A stretch of DNA of 64,000 nt, taken from positions 1-64,000 of the forward strand of contig NZ_JACJSF010000014.1 in assembly GCF_014698035.1 (NCBI RefSeq), in the 5' to 3' direction. This DNA comes from Desmonostoc muscorum FACHB-395. GTDB lineage: Bacteria; Cyanobacteriota; Cyanobacteriia; Cyanobacteriales; Nostocaceae. Positions 17,069 to 27,113 of the stretch are shown here, piece after piece; position 1 is the first letter of the stretch; the number at the start of each line of letters is the position of its first letter. The notes under the pieces were generated by a model. That model was given only the letters and a program-made list of their open reading frames with translations, was not told the DNA's origin and searched no databases. The position numbers were made by a program, and so were the translations under genes.

Positions 17069-18112
17069 ATGAGTAATCAACTACAAGACTACAATCCTAG
17101 CGGCGTAGGTGAAATAAATGGCAACCTCTTAGGTTTGCCTGGCGATTATGAGTCTGCAAACCTGATTGTCTTTGGTGTGCCGTGGGAAGTCACTGTTTCT
17201 TATGGCGCAGGCACAGCTAATGGCCCCCAACGAATTCTTGATGCTTCAACTCAACTAGATTTGTTCGATTTTGATAACCCTAATGGTTGGAAGCAGGGAA
17301 TTTTCATGGTAGAAATTCCCCAAGATATTTTAGAGAAGAATACATACTACCGCACCTTGGCAGCAAAAATTATTGAGCGATTAGCCCAAGGTAAAGAACT
17401 CTCAGATACACCAGATTTAACACCTGTCCTCACAGAAATTAATCAGGCTGGGGAACAGGTAAATCAATGGCTGTTTGAAAATTGCCAAGAAGCAATTAAC
17501 AAGGGTAAGGGAGTCGCAGTTATTGGTGGAGATCACAGTTCGCCGTTAGGTTATTTCCAAGCATTAGCAGCTAACTACGCCAACTATGGCATTTTGCACA
17601 TTGATGCCCACGCAGATTTACGCGATGCTTATGAGGGATTTGAATTTTCCCATGCGTCGATTATGTTTAATGCGATGAAAATACCCCAAATTTCTAAACT
17701 AGTGCAAGTGGGTTTGCGTGATATTAGTCATGATGAAGTGCAGATGATTGACCAATCTGATCGTCGCATTATTGCATATTACGACCCAGCCATTAAACAA
17801 AAGCTTTACTCTGGAACAACTTGGCTTGATTTATGCCGAGAAATTATCAGTCATTTACCTGAGTATGTTTACATTAGCTTTGATGTCGATGGTCTAGATC
17901 CAAAACTTTGCCCAAGTACAGGTACTCCTGTTCCAGGTGGATTGGAATTAGAGCAAACATTTTTTCTGTTCCGGGAATTAGTCAAGAGTGGTAGAAAAAT
18001 TATTGGCTTTGATATTTGTGAAGTCGGTGATGCCGAGTGGGATGGTAATGTTGGAGCGCGGGTAGTTTACAAGCTGGCAAATTTGATGGATTTGTCAAAA
18101 CAGAATTCGTAA
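17069..18112 (+). CDS. Arginase/agmatinase/guanidinase-family ureohydrolase
   Basis: This 347-residue enzyme should hydrolyse a guanidino compound to urea using a two-metal centre. The metal ligands are all visible: H156 in GGDHSSP; D179, H181 and D183 in HIDAHADLRD; D272 and D274 in SFDVDGLDP. The TGTPVPGGL signature follows at ~284-292. The loop around 103-135 is longer than in E. coli agmatinase. Cyanobacteria have several paralogues of this fold, including arginine, agmatine and guanidine hydrolases. Residues alone do not let me choose, so no symbol is given. I looked upstream for a guanidine riboswitch and saw none. It is monocistronic and convergent with the next gene. Confidence 0.85.
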   Translation: MSNQLQDYNPSGVGEINGNLLGLPGDYESANLIVFGVPWEVTVSYGAGTANGPQRILDASTQLDLFDFDNPNGWKQGIFMVEIPQDILEKNTYYRTLAAKIIERLAQGKELSDTPDLTPVLTEINQAGEQVNQWLFENCQEAINKGKGVAVIGGDHSSPLGYFQALAANYANYGILHIDAHADLRDAYEGFEFSHASIMFNAMKIPQISKLVQVGLRDISHDEVQMIDQSDRRIIAYYDPAIKQKLYSGTTWLDLCREIISHLPEYVYISFDVDGLDPKLCPSTGTPVPGGLELEQTFFLFRELVKSGRKIIGFDICEVGDAEWDGNVGARVVYKLANLMDLSKQNS

Positions 18113-18133
18113 TTGTTGAGTTCCTCAAATCGT

Positions 18134-18165
18134 TCGACTGAGACGTTCTGCGATCGCTCAGTCGA
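18134..18165. terminator. Hairpin between convergent genes
   Basis: Nine-base arms tcgactgag and ctcagtcga flank a 14-base loop that includes a HIP1 core. It lies 22 bases past the ureohydrolase stop and before the convergent small gene. There is no strong T-run on either side, so terminator function is plausible but unproven. Confidence 0.45.
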
Positions 18166-18225
18166 TCCACCTTTACAGTGTTCGCGTAACTTTCCACAGG
18201 AAAGTCCAAAATCTAATTAATAATT

Positions 18226-18648
18226 TTAAGATAAAGAATAGCCCGTTGCCTTGTGAACGTATTGCACAACTTTTTGATATGATTCGGGATTACTCACAGG
18301 ATTAATGATGATGGGAATAGTGCCATCTGGCAACCAGAAAGTTATCCTGCCATTCGGTTCATGACAAAAGGAACTGATGCAGTTGAGATTAATTACATAT
18401 TCATTTTTTTCGTAAAGGATTTTCACCCAATGGGCATGATCTAATTCTAAACTTGTCACGCATTCTAAATAATCGAGAATCTTTTGATAATCTTCTAGGT
18501 TACTTTGTGGATTAATGACTATTGGAATGGCACTATCGGGTAGCCAAAAAGTAACCCTGCCATTCACTTCATAACAAAAAGCATGGACACGTTCAAAATT
18601 CACTACATATTCTTTCCTCTCGTAAAGGATTTTCACCCAGTACGCCAC
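18226..18648 (-). CDS. Small protein made of two copies of one ~70-residue domain
   Basis: This 140-residue protein has two tandem, clearly related halves. Each opens with WVKILYE(R/K), continues to NGR(V/I)TFWLPD, then IPI(V/I)INP and a helical segment containing YQK. Both halves also keep one cysteine in FC(Y/H)E. I do not recognise a named family. The predicted fold is beta strands then a helix, like small PH- or SH3-like domains, but that is a guess. There is no signal or membrane segment. It lies between convergent genes and is transcribed alone. Its start is ATG at 18648 with a weak ribosome site (gaggag). Confidence 0.72.
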   Translation of the reverse strand: MAYWVKILYERKEYVVNFERVHAFCYEVNGRVTFWLPDSAIPIVINPQSNLEDYQKILDYLECVTSLELDHAHWVKILYEKNEYVINLNCISSFCHEPNGRITFWLPDGTIPIIINPVSNPESYQKVVQYVHKATGYSLS

Positions 18649-18772
18649 AACATCTCCTCAAGTCCAAAATTTACGAATGATGCACCCTGTATGTCTAAGT
18701 CTACTGAAGCCTTAAGTTTATGTTGCCGTGTACCAATTCAAAATCAAATTAAATTGTTTGAATTATGAATTG

Positions 18773-20434
<1,662 letters not shown>

Positions 20435-20494
20435 CTAAAAATACATCCCGTCATTGTGCCACAGTTGTTGTGGTGTAATCTTCTATGATTTGCT

Positions 20495-22270
20495 GTGAAA
20501 AACCTTTTAGGATTAGTAATATTAGGCTGTATTCTCACATCCTCCGTAGCATTGGCAGAACCATCTCTTATAGTCGTTTTTCCTGAGACAAACTACCAGA
20601 CGAGTTCCCAAAAAATCTTTTTTCTGGGGACTGCACCACCAGATGGTGAGGTTTTGATCAATAGTAAGCCAATTAACCGCAGCAAAGCTGGTCATTTTTC
20701 CCCTAGTTTCCCCTTGCAGTTGGGAGAGAATCTTTTTACTGTGCGTCGCCAGAATCAAGAACTTAAGATTAAGGTGATAAGGGTTAACACTAGCCCTGAA
20801 CTACCACAGGGGGTAGCCTTTGCTAAAGATTCCTTGACTCCCGCAGCTGATATTGCCAGACTACCAGGAGAACTAATTTGTTTTAGCGCGTTAGCGAAGC
20901 TTCCCGAAGGGATCGCACCCCCTAACGCCAACGTCTCTGTAACCCTGGCTAATCAAACGATTACCCTTTTACCTCAACCTCAACAGGCACAACTACCAAG
21001 TAATTTGGCAGCTCTGACAGGGCAAAATCAGCCTTATGCCCAGTCTAGCGTAGGCAATTATAAAGGTTGCACCACAGTGGCTACAGCCGCCGATCTGGGA
21101 AAACCTCAGTTTCAACTAACACTCAATGGCAAGACGATAACTCAACCAGGGACTGGTAAAATTCAAATCCTCTCAAGAGCAGAGTTGCCGGTTTCTGAGG
21201 TTACAGTAGAGTCAGGCGTTGCTCGCACTGGCCCAAGCACCGATTATTCTCGACTCACACCACTGCCTAAAGGTACACGCGCAACAGTAACAGGTAAGGA
21301 AGGTGAATGGTTGCGCCTAGACTATGGCGCTTGGATTAATAGTCAGGAAACTCGCATTCTACCTGGTGCAATTCCGCCACAAACAATAATTCGCAGTGTC
21401 GGATACCGTCAACTCCCTGGTGCGACAGAGATATTTTTCCCCTTACAAGTTCCCGTACCTGTGAGCGTGCAACAAAGTGAGAAAGCTCTCGCTCTCACTC
21501 TCTACAATACTACTGCCCAAACGGACATTATTCGCCTGGATGATGACCCTCTAATTTCTCGGCTAGATTGGCAACAGGAGGCTCCAGAACAAGTAAAATA
21601 CACCTTTAACCTCAAAAAAGCTCAACAGTGGGGATATAAGCTGAGATACGACGGTACAACCCTGGTTTTGGCTTTGCGTCATCCGCCTAATATTGGGAAC
21701 ACAAGACGCAAGCCTTTAGCTAATCTCAAGATTGTACTCGATCCAGGGCATGGCGGTAAAGAATCTGGTGCCAGTGGCCCAACTGGATATTTAGAAAAAG
21801 ATGTGAATTTGGTGGTATCTAAGTTGCTGCGGGACGATTTGGTGAAGCGAGGAGCAACGGTAGTGATGACGCGGGAGGACGATAAGGAAGTTTCTCTAGC
21901 AGCACGTCAGGCAATTATTAGTAAAGAAGAACCTGCGATCGCTATTTCCATACATCACAACTCCTTACCCGATGATGGCGATGCTGAAAAAACCAAGGGA
22001 TTCGCCGCTTTTTGGTATCAACCCCAAGCCCACAGCCTGGCAATATTTTTACAGACCTATGTTGTTAAAAAACTCGGCAAACCTTCTTATGGTGTGTTTT
22101 GGGACAACCTAGCGCTGACACGCCCAGCAGCTGCGCTATCGGTGTTACTGGAATTGGGTTTTATGAGCAATCCCGATGAATTTGAGCAGGTAGTGAACCC
22201 AAAAGAACAGAAGAAAATGGCTGATGCGATCGCTCAGGGGATTACTGAGTGGTTTAAAAGCGTTCGATAG
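20495..22270 (+). CDS. N-acetylmuramoyl-L-alanine amidase (Amidase_3) with SH3-type domain
   Basis: This 591-residue exported enzyme cleaves the amide between MurNAc and L-alanine in peptidoglycan. A signal peptide runs to about VALA (residue 21), from a GTG start. A bacterial SH3-like domain lies at ~245-290 (GVARTGPSTDYSRLTPLPKG) and an AMIN-like beta region at ~300-400. The catalytic domain begins near 410 with zinc ligands in VLDPGHGG, E in GYLEKDV, HH in SISIHHNS (as AISIHHNS), and the catalytic E in LLELGFMSNP. In Nostoc, related AmiC enzymes perforate septa for cell-cell communication; whether this copy does is not shown. Codons at 20887-20917 match a dispersed Nostoc repeat (gcgttagcgaagcttcccga) read as ALAKLPEGIA. 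Confidence 0.93.
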   Translation: MKNLLGLVILGCILTSSVALAEPSLIVVFPETNYQTSSQKIFFLGTAPPDGEVLINSKPINRSKAGHFSPSFPLQLGENLFTVRRQNQELKIKVIRVNTSPELPQGVAFAKDSLTPAADIARLPGELICFSALAKLPEGIAPPNANVSVTLANQTITLLPQPQQAQLPSNLAALTGQNQPYAQSSVGNYKGCTTVATAADLGKPQFQLTLNGKTITQPGTGKIQILSRAELPVSEVTVESGVARTGPSTDYSRLTPLPKGTRATVTGKEGEWLRLDYGAWINSQETRILPGAIPPQTIIRSVGYRQLPGATEIFFPLQVPVPVSVQQSEKALALTLYNTTAQTDIIRLDDDPLISRLDWQQEAPEQVKYTFNLKKAQQWGYKLRYDGTTLVLALRHPPNIGNTRRKPLANLKIVLDPGHGGKESGASGPTGYLEKDVNLVVSKLLRDDLVKRGATVVMTREDDKEVSLAARQAIISKEEPAIAISIHHNSLPDDGDAEKTKGFAAFWYQPQAHSLAIFLQTYVVKKLGKPSYGVFWDNLALTRPAAALSVLLELGFMSNPDEFEQVVNPKEQKKMADAIAQGITEWFKSVR

Positions 22271-22326
22271 ATCGGGTGTTAAACTTACGAGCTATAGCAA
22301 TCCTATTTCTTACTCCAAACTAAAAA

Positions 22327-22358
22327 CTATAGGGACAATTCATGAATTGCTCCTATAG
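22327..22358. repeat. Imperfect palindrome downstream of the amidase gene
   Basis: The arms ctataggga..caattcat and atgaattg..tcctatag are near-complementary. The same motif family (agggacaat...gaattgcccct) recurs in the spacer after the H-NOX kinase near 40531-40610. It may act as a terminator or simply be a dispersed palindrome; a weak tttt follows. Confidence 0.55.
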
Positions 22359-22524
22359 GGTTTTGGCTATTATTTGCATAAGTCCTGGATTTGTGAAAAT
22401 TCGCGGTATTCAGATCGCCAACTTCGTGAAAGTTGTCAGCGATTTAACTTTTCAGTGCTTCTACCATGCCAAAACAACTTTGATTGCGGCTAAAAATATA
22501 TCAAATCTTATATTTTGAAACCGT

Positions 22525-22974
22525 ATGTATTTTAAAATCGGCGGTATGGTGGGAGCGATCGCTATTTTCTTGAGCAATGGTAGTGCGTTCACCGGAGGTG
22601 TTGGCGCAGCGTTCACCGGAGGTGTTGGCGCAGCGTTCGCCGAAGGCGTTAGCACAGCCATCGCCCAAGATGCACAAAGATATATTACTGTGGGGCATGA
22701 TAAATTAGGAAACAGCGTAGCTTTAGATACAAAAACTATTAAGGGTACAACGTACAAACTTTACGGTATGTACGGAGATGGCATCTTCGAGACTACATTC
22801 GACGCATCATGTTCCGAATCGCGGCTTTTTCGGAATCACATTGCCATTTACAGTTCAGAGGGACAGCTACTTCAAGAGGATAAGGAGAAAGGAGAAATAC
22901 CTTTTGTCGCCAATTCTTCACCAGGCAAAGGAATGAAAATTGTTTGTCAAAAGATTGGGGCCCTTGGTTGGTAA
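22525..22974 (+). CDS. Small secreted protein with repeat-expanded N-terminus
   Basis: The protein has 149 residues. A hydrophobic start (IGGMVGAIAIFLSNGSA) looks like a signal peptide. Before the apparent cleavage region (TAIAQDA) there is a Gly/Ala-rich stretch encoded by three 24-bp repeats. The mature part has a beta-rich pattern with two cysteines (SCSES and KIVCQK) that could form a disulphide. I recognise no family. It is flanked upstream by a palindromic spacer and downstream by a heptamer repeat, and is transcribed alone. The repeat-coded segment is probably an in-frame invasion by a dispersed element (see the repeat entry). Confidence 0.65.
   Translation: MYFKIGGMVGAIAIFLSNGSAFTGGVGAAFTGGVGAAFAEGVSTAIAQDAQRYITVGHDKLGNSVALDTKTIKGTTYKLYGMYGDGIFETTFDASCSESRLFRNHIAIYSSEGQLLQEDKEKGEIPFVANSSPGKGMKIVCQKIGALGW
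22585..22656 (+). repeat. Three 24-bp repeats inside a coding region
   Basis: Two exact copies (22585-22608, 22609-22632) of gcgttcaccggaggtgttgg plus cgca are followed by a diverged third (22633-22656) reading gcgttcgccgaaggcgttag plus caca. The third resembles the gcgttcgcgtagcgt dispersed repeats of Nostoc. They translate as AFTGGVGA / AFTGGVGA / AFAEGVST in the secreted protein. Confidence 0.88.
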
Positions 22975-22989
22975 GTTAAGTAGGGAATG

Positions 22990-23055
22990 TCCCATGCCCC
23001 ATTCCCCATTCCCCGTTCCCCATTCCCAATTCCCAATTCCCAATGCCCAATTCCA
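22990..23055. repeat. Heptamer tandem repeat (ATTCCCC/ATTCCCA)
   Basis: About nine degenerate copies of a 7-bp unit, ending in exact attcccaattcccaattccc. This is the short tandemly repeated repetitive (STRR) type known from heterocystous cyanobacteria. It lies between two convergent genes. Confidence 0.85.
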
Positions 23056-23065
23056 GTAGAAAATA

Positions 23066-23653
23066 CTAAGGACAAAACAACGTGTCACGCGTATCTCTTC
23101 CTGTGGTTGGATTAGTCCCTTTGGCAAGTTTGCACAATTTTTTTTGCTCATCCGAACGCAGCAGCGTATCGGTAAAATCTGCCCCATCAATGATTGCGCC
23201 ATCAAATCTGGCGTTAGCAGCAAAAGCACCCTCTAACAGTGCATTTGTCAAATTTGCCCTAACTAAACGAGCCGAGTCTAAAGTGGAATTTCTCAAGTCA
23301 GCTGCCTCTAAATTTGCAGACTCCAAATTTGCTGCAAAGAAACTGACACCGTTTAAATTAGCATGGCTGAAGTTACTCTGGCGAAGATTAGCTTTGGTAA
23401 AGCTGGAATCTGTTAAATCACGTCCTGAAAAATCAGCCTCGACCAAAATTTCTTTATTATATTCAAGTGCCAAAGCTGTTGGAGCAAAACCGAGCGTTGC
23501 GGTGATGCTAATCATTCCCCACAAGAATAAGCTGAGTATATTTGTCCAAAAGTGATAGTCAGTCTGACGCTTCAACCCGAATTGTGTTCGGGATGAGTCG
23601 AGTTTAGAACCTGCTGTGCAATCGCTTAACCTAGAATTCATAGAATTTATCAT
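23066..23653 (-). CDS. Thylakoid-lumen/periplasmic pentapeptide-repeat protein
   Basis: The protein is 195 residues from the ATG at 23653. A TTG at 23665 would overlap the divergent yraN start and is less likely. After a hydrophobic segment ending in PTALA, a signal-peptide cleavage site, come about 14 pentapeptide repeats of A(D/N)Lxx type ([15 protein letters not shown] and so on) that form a right-handed quadrilateral beta helix. The C-terminal cap [16 protein letters not shown] with a final CP resembles lumenal pentapeptide proteins shared by cyanobacteria and chloroplasts; the two cysteines may pair. The function of these lumen proteins is unknown. It is divergent from yraN with almost no spacer. 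Confidence 0.88.
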   Translation of the reverse strand: MINSMNSRLSDCTAGSKLDSSRTQFGLKRQTDYHFWTNILSLFLWGMISITATLGFAPTALALEYNKEILVEADFSGRDLTDSSFTKANLRQSNFSHANLNGVSFFAANLESANLEAADLRNSTLDSARLVRANLTNALLEGAFAANARFDGAIIDGADFTDTLLRSDEQKKLCKLAKGTNPTTGRDTRDTLFCP

Positions 23654-23664
23654 ATTTTTCGTCA

Positions 23665-24162
23665 ATGGCTAACCTTCCTCCATCTCATTATCCAGATATT
23701 GGTCATTTAGGAGAAGACCTAGTTGCCCAATGGTTGCAATCTACAGGTTGGATAATTTTGCATCGTCGCTTTTCTAGCCGTTATGGAGAAATTGATATTA
23801 TTGCTCAATATGATGGACAAACTGGGGAAAAACTCCTTACTCAGCACTCATTATTGGCATTTGTTGAAGTTAAAACCCGCAGTTCCGGGAGTTGGGATGC
23901 AGGAGGAAGAAGCGCCATCACCCCACAAAAGCAAGCAAAAATCTCACGGACAGCTGGAATATTCTTAGCCCAGTACCCTGAAAAGGCGGATTATTCTTGC
24001 CGATTTGATGTTGCTATTGTCTACTGTCAAAGGATATCAAAAAATCAGACTGCGGTTATAGCAACTCAGGAAGCTCTTGCTACTTCATCAACAGATGAAT
24101 ATAAGTTTAAGCTGCAAGAATACATTCTGGCAGCTTTCGACTCTTCAATTGATAATGGTTAA
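23665..24162 (+). CDS. UPF0102/YraN-family nuclease-fold protein
   Basis: The protein has 165 residues. The family has a restriction-endonuclease-like fold with an E...D..E-x-K core: here [10 protein letters not shown] near residue 12, RYGEIDIIA near 34-42 and [11 protein letters not shown] near 62-72. YraN proteins are widespread and their substrate is not established; a Holliday-junction or DNA-uptake role is often suggested. The C-terminal ~40 residues are extra and not conserved. The start ATG overlaps the potential upstream TTG of the divergent pentapeptide gene. Confidence 0.9.
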   Translation: MANLPPSHYPDIGHLGEDLVAQWLQSTGWIILHRRFSSRYGEIDIIAQYDGQTGEKLLTQHSLLAFVEVKTRSSGSWDAGGRSAITPQKQAKISRTAGIFLAQYPEKADYSCRFDVAIVYCQRISKNQTAVIATQEALATSSTDEYKFKLQEYILAAFDSSIDNG

Positions 24163-24225
24163 TTGGTAATGGATAAAATATCTTAATTACCAATAATTAT
24201 GTACTGGCGTTACAACCAAACGGTA

Positions 24226-24615
24226 TTACGCCAAAGTTTCTGGACAGTAGCCTAAGCCCCGAACAAACTGTTGCCGGAAAGCTTCGATTTCGTCTCTCTC
24301 TGGACTACCATGAGAAACGATCGCTACCTGATAGCGACGCATCACGTCCACAGGGCATTGTCCCGCTTCTAAACTCCAAAGTGCCATTTGCACCCTCATT
24401 GGTGGTTCATAGCTAATTCCTAATTCATTTAGAAAAGCGCGAAAGTCGCCATCTTCTTGGGGCGAGACTTGACCTCTGAGTTTGATCCTAACCACCCAGC
24501 CATCAATTTGATGAATTACGGTGACGAACGAAACTGGTGTCTGGGGTCTAGCGTGCAGGTGTTGAACGACCCTCAGGGTTAGACTGGCATTTGCCAGATA
24601 ATACAAGTATTCCAT
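24226..24615 (-). CDS. Conserved hypothetical protein, 129 residues
   Basis: I do not recognise a named family. The protein is soluble, with a beta-rich middle (VSFVTVIHQIDGWVVRIKLR) and a helical end containing RRYQVAIVSHGSPERDEIEA and QQFVRGLGYCPE. There is no signal peptide or membrane segment. It lies convergent to yraN, about 60 bp away, and upstream of it is a ~270-bp spacer shared with divergent queA. Base composition and codon use match its neighbours, which supports a real resident gene. Confidence 0.72.
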   Translation of the reverse strand: MEYLYYLANASLTLRVVQHLHARPQTPVSFVTVIHQIDGWVVRIKLRGQVSPQEDGDFRAFLNELGISYEPPMRVQMALWSLEAGQCPVDVMRRYQVAIVSHGSPERDEIEAFRQQFVRGLGYCPETLA

Positions 24616-24888
24616 GTTTGTTGGTGCTTGGGATCAAAGCCAATCCTACATATCTATATTCGTCAATCAGTGCCTGTTCCCGGTAGGGTAAAAGCCCCCG
24701 TTTTTAGATGGGGAGGTTTACCCAATTTTTATGTTAATTTTTCCGTGTTACTTAATAGTAACAATCTTATAGCCTCGCGACAAAATTGGGCAAAGATGCC
24801 TTAAAGTTCCTTTAGAAGGGAAAGCTAAAAACAGCTTTTTGTCAGAGAGTATAAATACTAAATAAAGCAAAAACTAGTACAAGCCAAG

Positions 24889-26070
24889 TTGAAAGATACA
24901 TCTAGCCCCAAAGAAAAAAATTTTGAATTAGATTGCTCAGTAGCAGGCTATGACTACACACTACCTCCAGAACTCATTGCCCAAAACCCAGCAGTTCCTA
25001 GAGATAGTTCCCGGTTACTGGTAGTTAATTCTCCCACTACAGGCGCTGAAACAGAAGCATCTCACCATATTTTCCATGATTTGCCTGCACTGCTACGCTC
25101 TGGTGATTTGTTGGTCATGAACAATACAAGGGTTATTCCAGCTCGGCTTTATGGTCATAAAACCACTGGTGCTAAAATCCAGGTGTTGCTGTTGGAAGAA
25201 CGGCAGTATAACTGTTGGTTAGCTTTAGTTAAGCCAGGAAAAAGCTTCAAACAGGGAACGAAGATTATTTTTGAAGCAAAGCAGGGGACTGGGGATTGGG
25301 AAGATTCTTCCCTAGTCCCTAATCCCCAGTCCCCAGTAAGCAGTCAACAACTGACGGCTACGGTTTTAGAAACAGATGCAGCAACTGGGGGGCGTTTGTT
25401 GCAATTTGATGTGCCAGAGGGAAAGCCTTTGGTGCAACTGTTAGAGGTATTTGGTGAAGTACCGCTACCACCGTACATTACTGCCTCCTCAGCTGCTGAT
25501 GAGCAGTATCAGACAGTTTATGCCGAACAGCCAGGAGCGATCGCAGCACCGACGGCAGGATTACACTTTACTCCAGAATTATTACAAAAGCTGCGCGATC
25601 GCAACATCAATCAAGCTTTTGTCACGCTACACGTTGGTGTCGGCACTTTTCGCCCTGTGGAAGTGGAAGACGTAACTACCCACCAGATGCATGAAGAATG
25701 GATTGAAGTTCCCGCCGCCACAGTAGAGCAAATTCGCGTCACTAAAGCAGCTGGCGGTCGAATTATTGCTGTGGGAACAACGGCAGTAAGGGCTTTGGAA
25801 GGGGCGGCTAAATCTGGGAATTTACAACCATTTTGCGGTAAAACAGACTTGTTTATTTATCCCGGCTACCAATGGCGGGTGGTGGATGGTTTGATTACCA
25901 ATTTTCACCTACCACGTTCCAGTTTGCTGATGTTGGTAAGTGCGCTAATTGGCAGACAACGGCTATTGAATATATACAACGAAGCGATCGCTTTTGGGTA
26001 TCGTTTCTATTCCTTTGGTGATGCTATGCTAATTTTGCCGGAAGCCATAAGAGTTCTGAGTCAAGCATGA
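24889..26070 (+). CDS. queA: S-adenosylmethionine:tRNA ribosyltransferase-isomerase
   Basis: It transfers and isomerises the ribosyl group of SAM onto preQ1 in tRNA to give epoxyqueuosine. The protein has 393 residues; bacterial QueA is usually ~345-355. Family blocks visible: [12 protein letters not shown] near residue 22, [12 protein letters not shown] near 76, [13 protein letters not shown] near 215, [11 protein letters not shown] near 265 and [14 protein letters not shown] near 342. The start appears to be TTG at 24889, since an in-frame stop lies just upstream and no ATG precedes the first conserved block. Part of the extra length is a repeat-derived insertion at 25283-25337. Confidence 0.95.
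   Translation: MKDTSSPKEKNFELDCSVAGYDYTLPPELIAQNPAVPRDSSRLLVVNSPTTGAETEASHHIFHDLPALLRSGDLLVMNNTRVIPARLYGHKTTGAKIQVLLLEERQYNCWLALVKPGKSFKQGTKIIFEAKQGTGDWEDSSLVPNPQSPVSSQQLTATVLETDAATGGRLLQFDVPEGKPLVQLLEVFGEVPLPPYITASSAADEQYQTVYAEQPGAIAAPTAGLHFTPELLQKLRDRNINQAFVTLHVGVGTFRPVEVEDVTTHQMHEEWIEVPAATVEQIRVTKAAGGRIIAVGTTAVRALEGAAKSGNLQPFCGKTDLFIYPGYQWRVVDGLITNFHLPRSSLLMLVSALIGRQRLLNIYNEAIAFGYRFYSFGDAMLILPEAIRVLSQA
25283..25337 (+). repeat. Dispersed inverted repeat embedded in queA
   Basis: The arms aggggactggggattggg and ctaatccccagtccccag are near-perfect reverse complements around a short loop. This GGGGATTGGG/CCAATCCCC repeat is typical of Nostoc intergenic DNA. Here it is translated in frame as [18 protein letters not shown], between strands of the QueA barrel, without breaking the gene. 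Confidence 0.75.
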
Positions 26071-26107
26071 GGGCAATGTTCCCTGTTCCCTGTTACCTAT
26101 TCCCTAC

Positions 26108-26252
26108 CTGACTTTGCACGTTATGTGGAAAAGTCCACGAAAAACCTAACCCCCTAACCCCCTTCCCGCATCGGGAAGGGGGAAATTCAAAGTCTCTCTC
26201 CTAATAGGAGAGAGATTTAGAGAGAGGTTTTCCAGATGCCGTGAAAAGTCAG
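26108..26252. mobile_element. MITE-like element downstream of queA
   Basis: The left end ctgactttgcacgttatgtg plus gaaaa matches the reverse complement of the right end (ctgacttttcacggcatctg plus gaaaa) at about 20 of 25 positions. Inside lie two further palindromes: cccccttcccg/cgggaaggggg and ctctctcct/aggagagag. It has no coding capacity. The layout (terminal inverted repeats, ~145 bp, no gene) is that of a non-autonomous element. Confidence 0.6.
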
Positions 26253-26315
26253 ATTCCCTACCTACCTACGCAAATACGTTAAGTAATCAAACCGGATTCC
26301 TATAGGAGTAATTTT

Positions 26316-26936
26316 ATGCGTGACTTCATAATAAAATTGGTCAAAACTATCATCCAGATAATGAATGCTCCGATGCTCATATTGTTTATCGTCACTACAA
26401 AGAAAGAAGTGATTCTTGTGGATGTAAGACGATGGTCAAAGATAGTTGAGCTAGTTGATACTTCTGACTGGGTTAACTTGCTATATTTGCTTTATAAATA
26501 TCCCGAATTCAGAAGTCTTTACTATTACAGAATTAAAAAAGGTAACTTTCTAGGATTGGTACTGATGCATATTATAAAATTCTTTTATAAAGAATGTCCA
26601 AGTCTATTTTTATATTGCGATAATATTGGTTCTGGACTATTTATTCAACATGGCTTTAGTACTATAGTAAATGCAAGAAGCATTGGTGATAATTGCTGGA
26701 TTAATCAACAGGTGACAATAGGATACAGCAGTAAAAATAATTTTCCGACAATTGGCAACAATGTAATCATAAGTTCAGGTGCAAAAGTGATTGGCAACGT
26801 CACTATAAATGATAATGTGATAGTAGGAGCAAATGCAGTTGTAGTCAAAGATGTTCCCAGTAATTGTGTTGTTGTCGGTGTTCCAGCTTATATAATCAAG
26901 AGAGATGGCGTGAAAGTAAAAGAGCAGTTGATTTAA
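26316..26936 (+). CDS. Left-handed beta-helix acetyltransferase, serine O-acetyltransferase-like
   Basis: This 206-residue enzyme of the hexapeptide-repeat family should transfer acetyl from acetyl-CoA. After a hydrophobic N-terminus (~1-30) and a helical region, residues ~105-195 show the hexapeptide pattern: IQHGFSTIV, with the likely catalytic His as in CysE, then IGDNCWINQQVTIGYS, TIGNNVIISSGAKVIG and GVPAYIIK. Such proteins without the CysE N-terminal domain often acetylate sugars for exopolysaccharide. The gene is visibly more AT-rich than its neighbours and stands alone after a MITE-like element, which hints at transfer. A good ribosome site (taggagtaat) precedes the ATG. Confidence 0.82.
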   Translation: MRDFIIKLVKTIIQIMNAPMLILFIVTTKKEVILVDVRRWSKIVELVDTSDWVNLLYLLYKYPEFRSLYYYRIKKGNFLGLVLMHIIKFFYKECPSLFLYCDNIGSGLFIQHGFSTIVNARSIGDNCWINQQVTIGYSSKNNFPTIGNNVIISSGAKVIGNVTINDNVIVGANAVVVKDVPSNCVVVGVPAYIIKRDGVKVKEQLI

Positions 26937-27113
26937 ATTTGTTTATTAACAGATTATAAAACCTATAGAATATCGCACTAATTACGGTATGCAGAGCAAC
27001 TGAACAAGGAGAAGGGTGTTTTTACAAAAGTCGGATGCTCCCAAAGTGAGAAATTCTTAATTTTTTGATTTGCAATTTTTCATGCTGTGGTGGGTACTCT
27101 GACTTATAAAGAT

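Noticed and set aside
22461-22757. Minus-strand open frames opposite the small secreted protein gene
   Set aside because: They read the 24-bp repeat in antisense (ERCANTSG units) and have no independent support.
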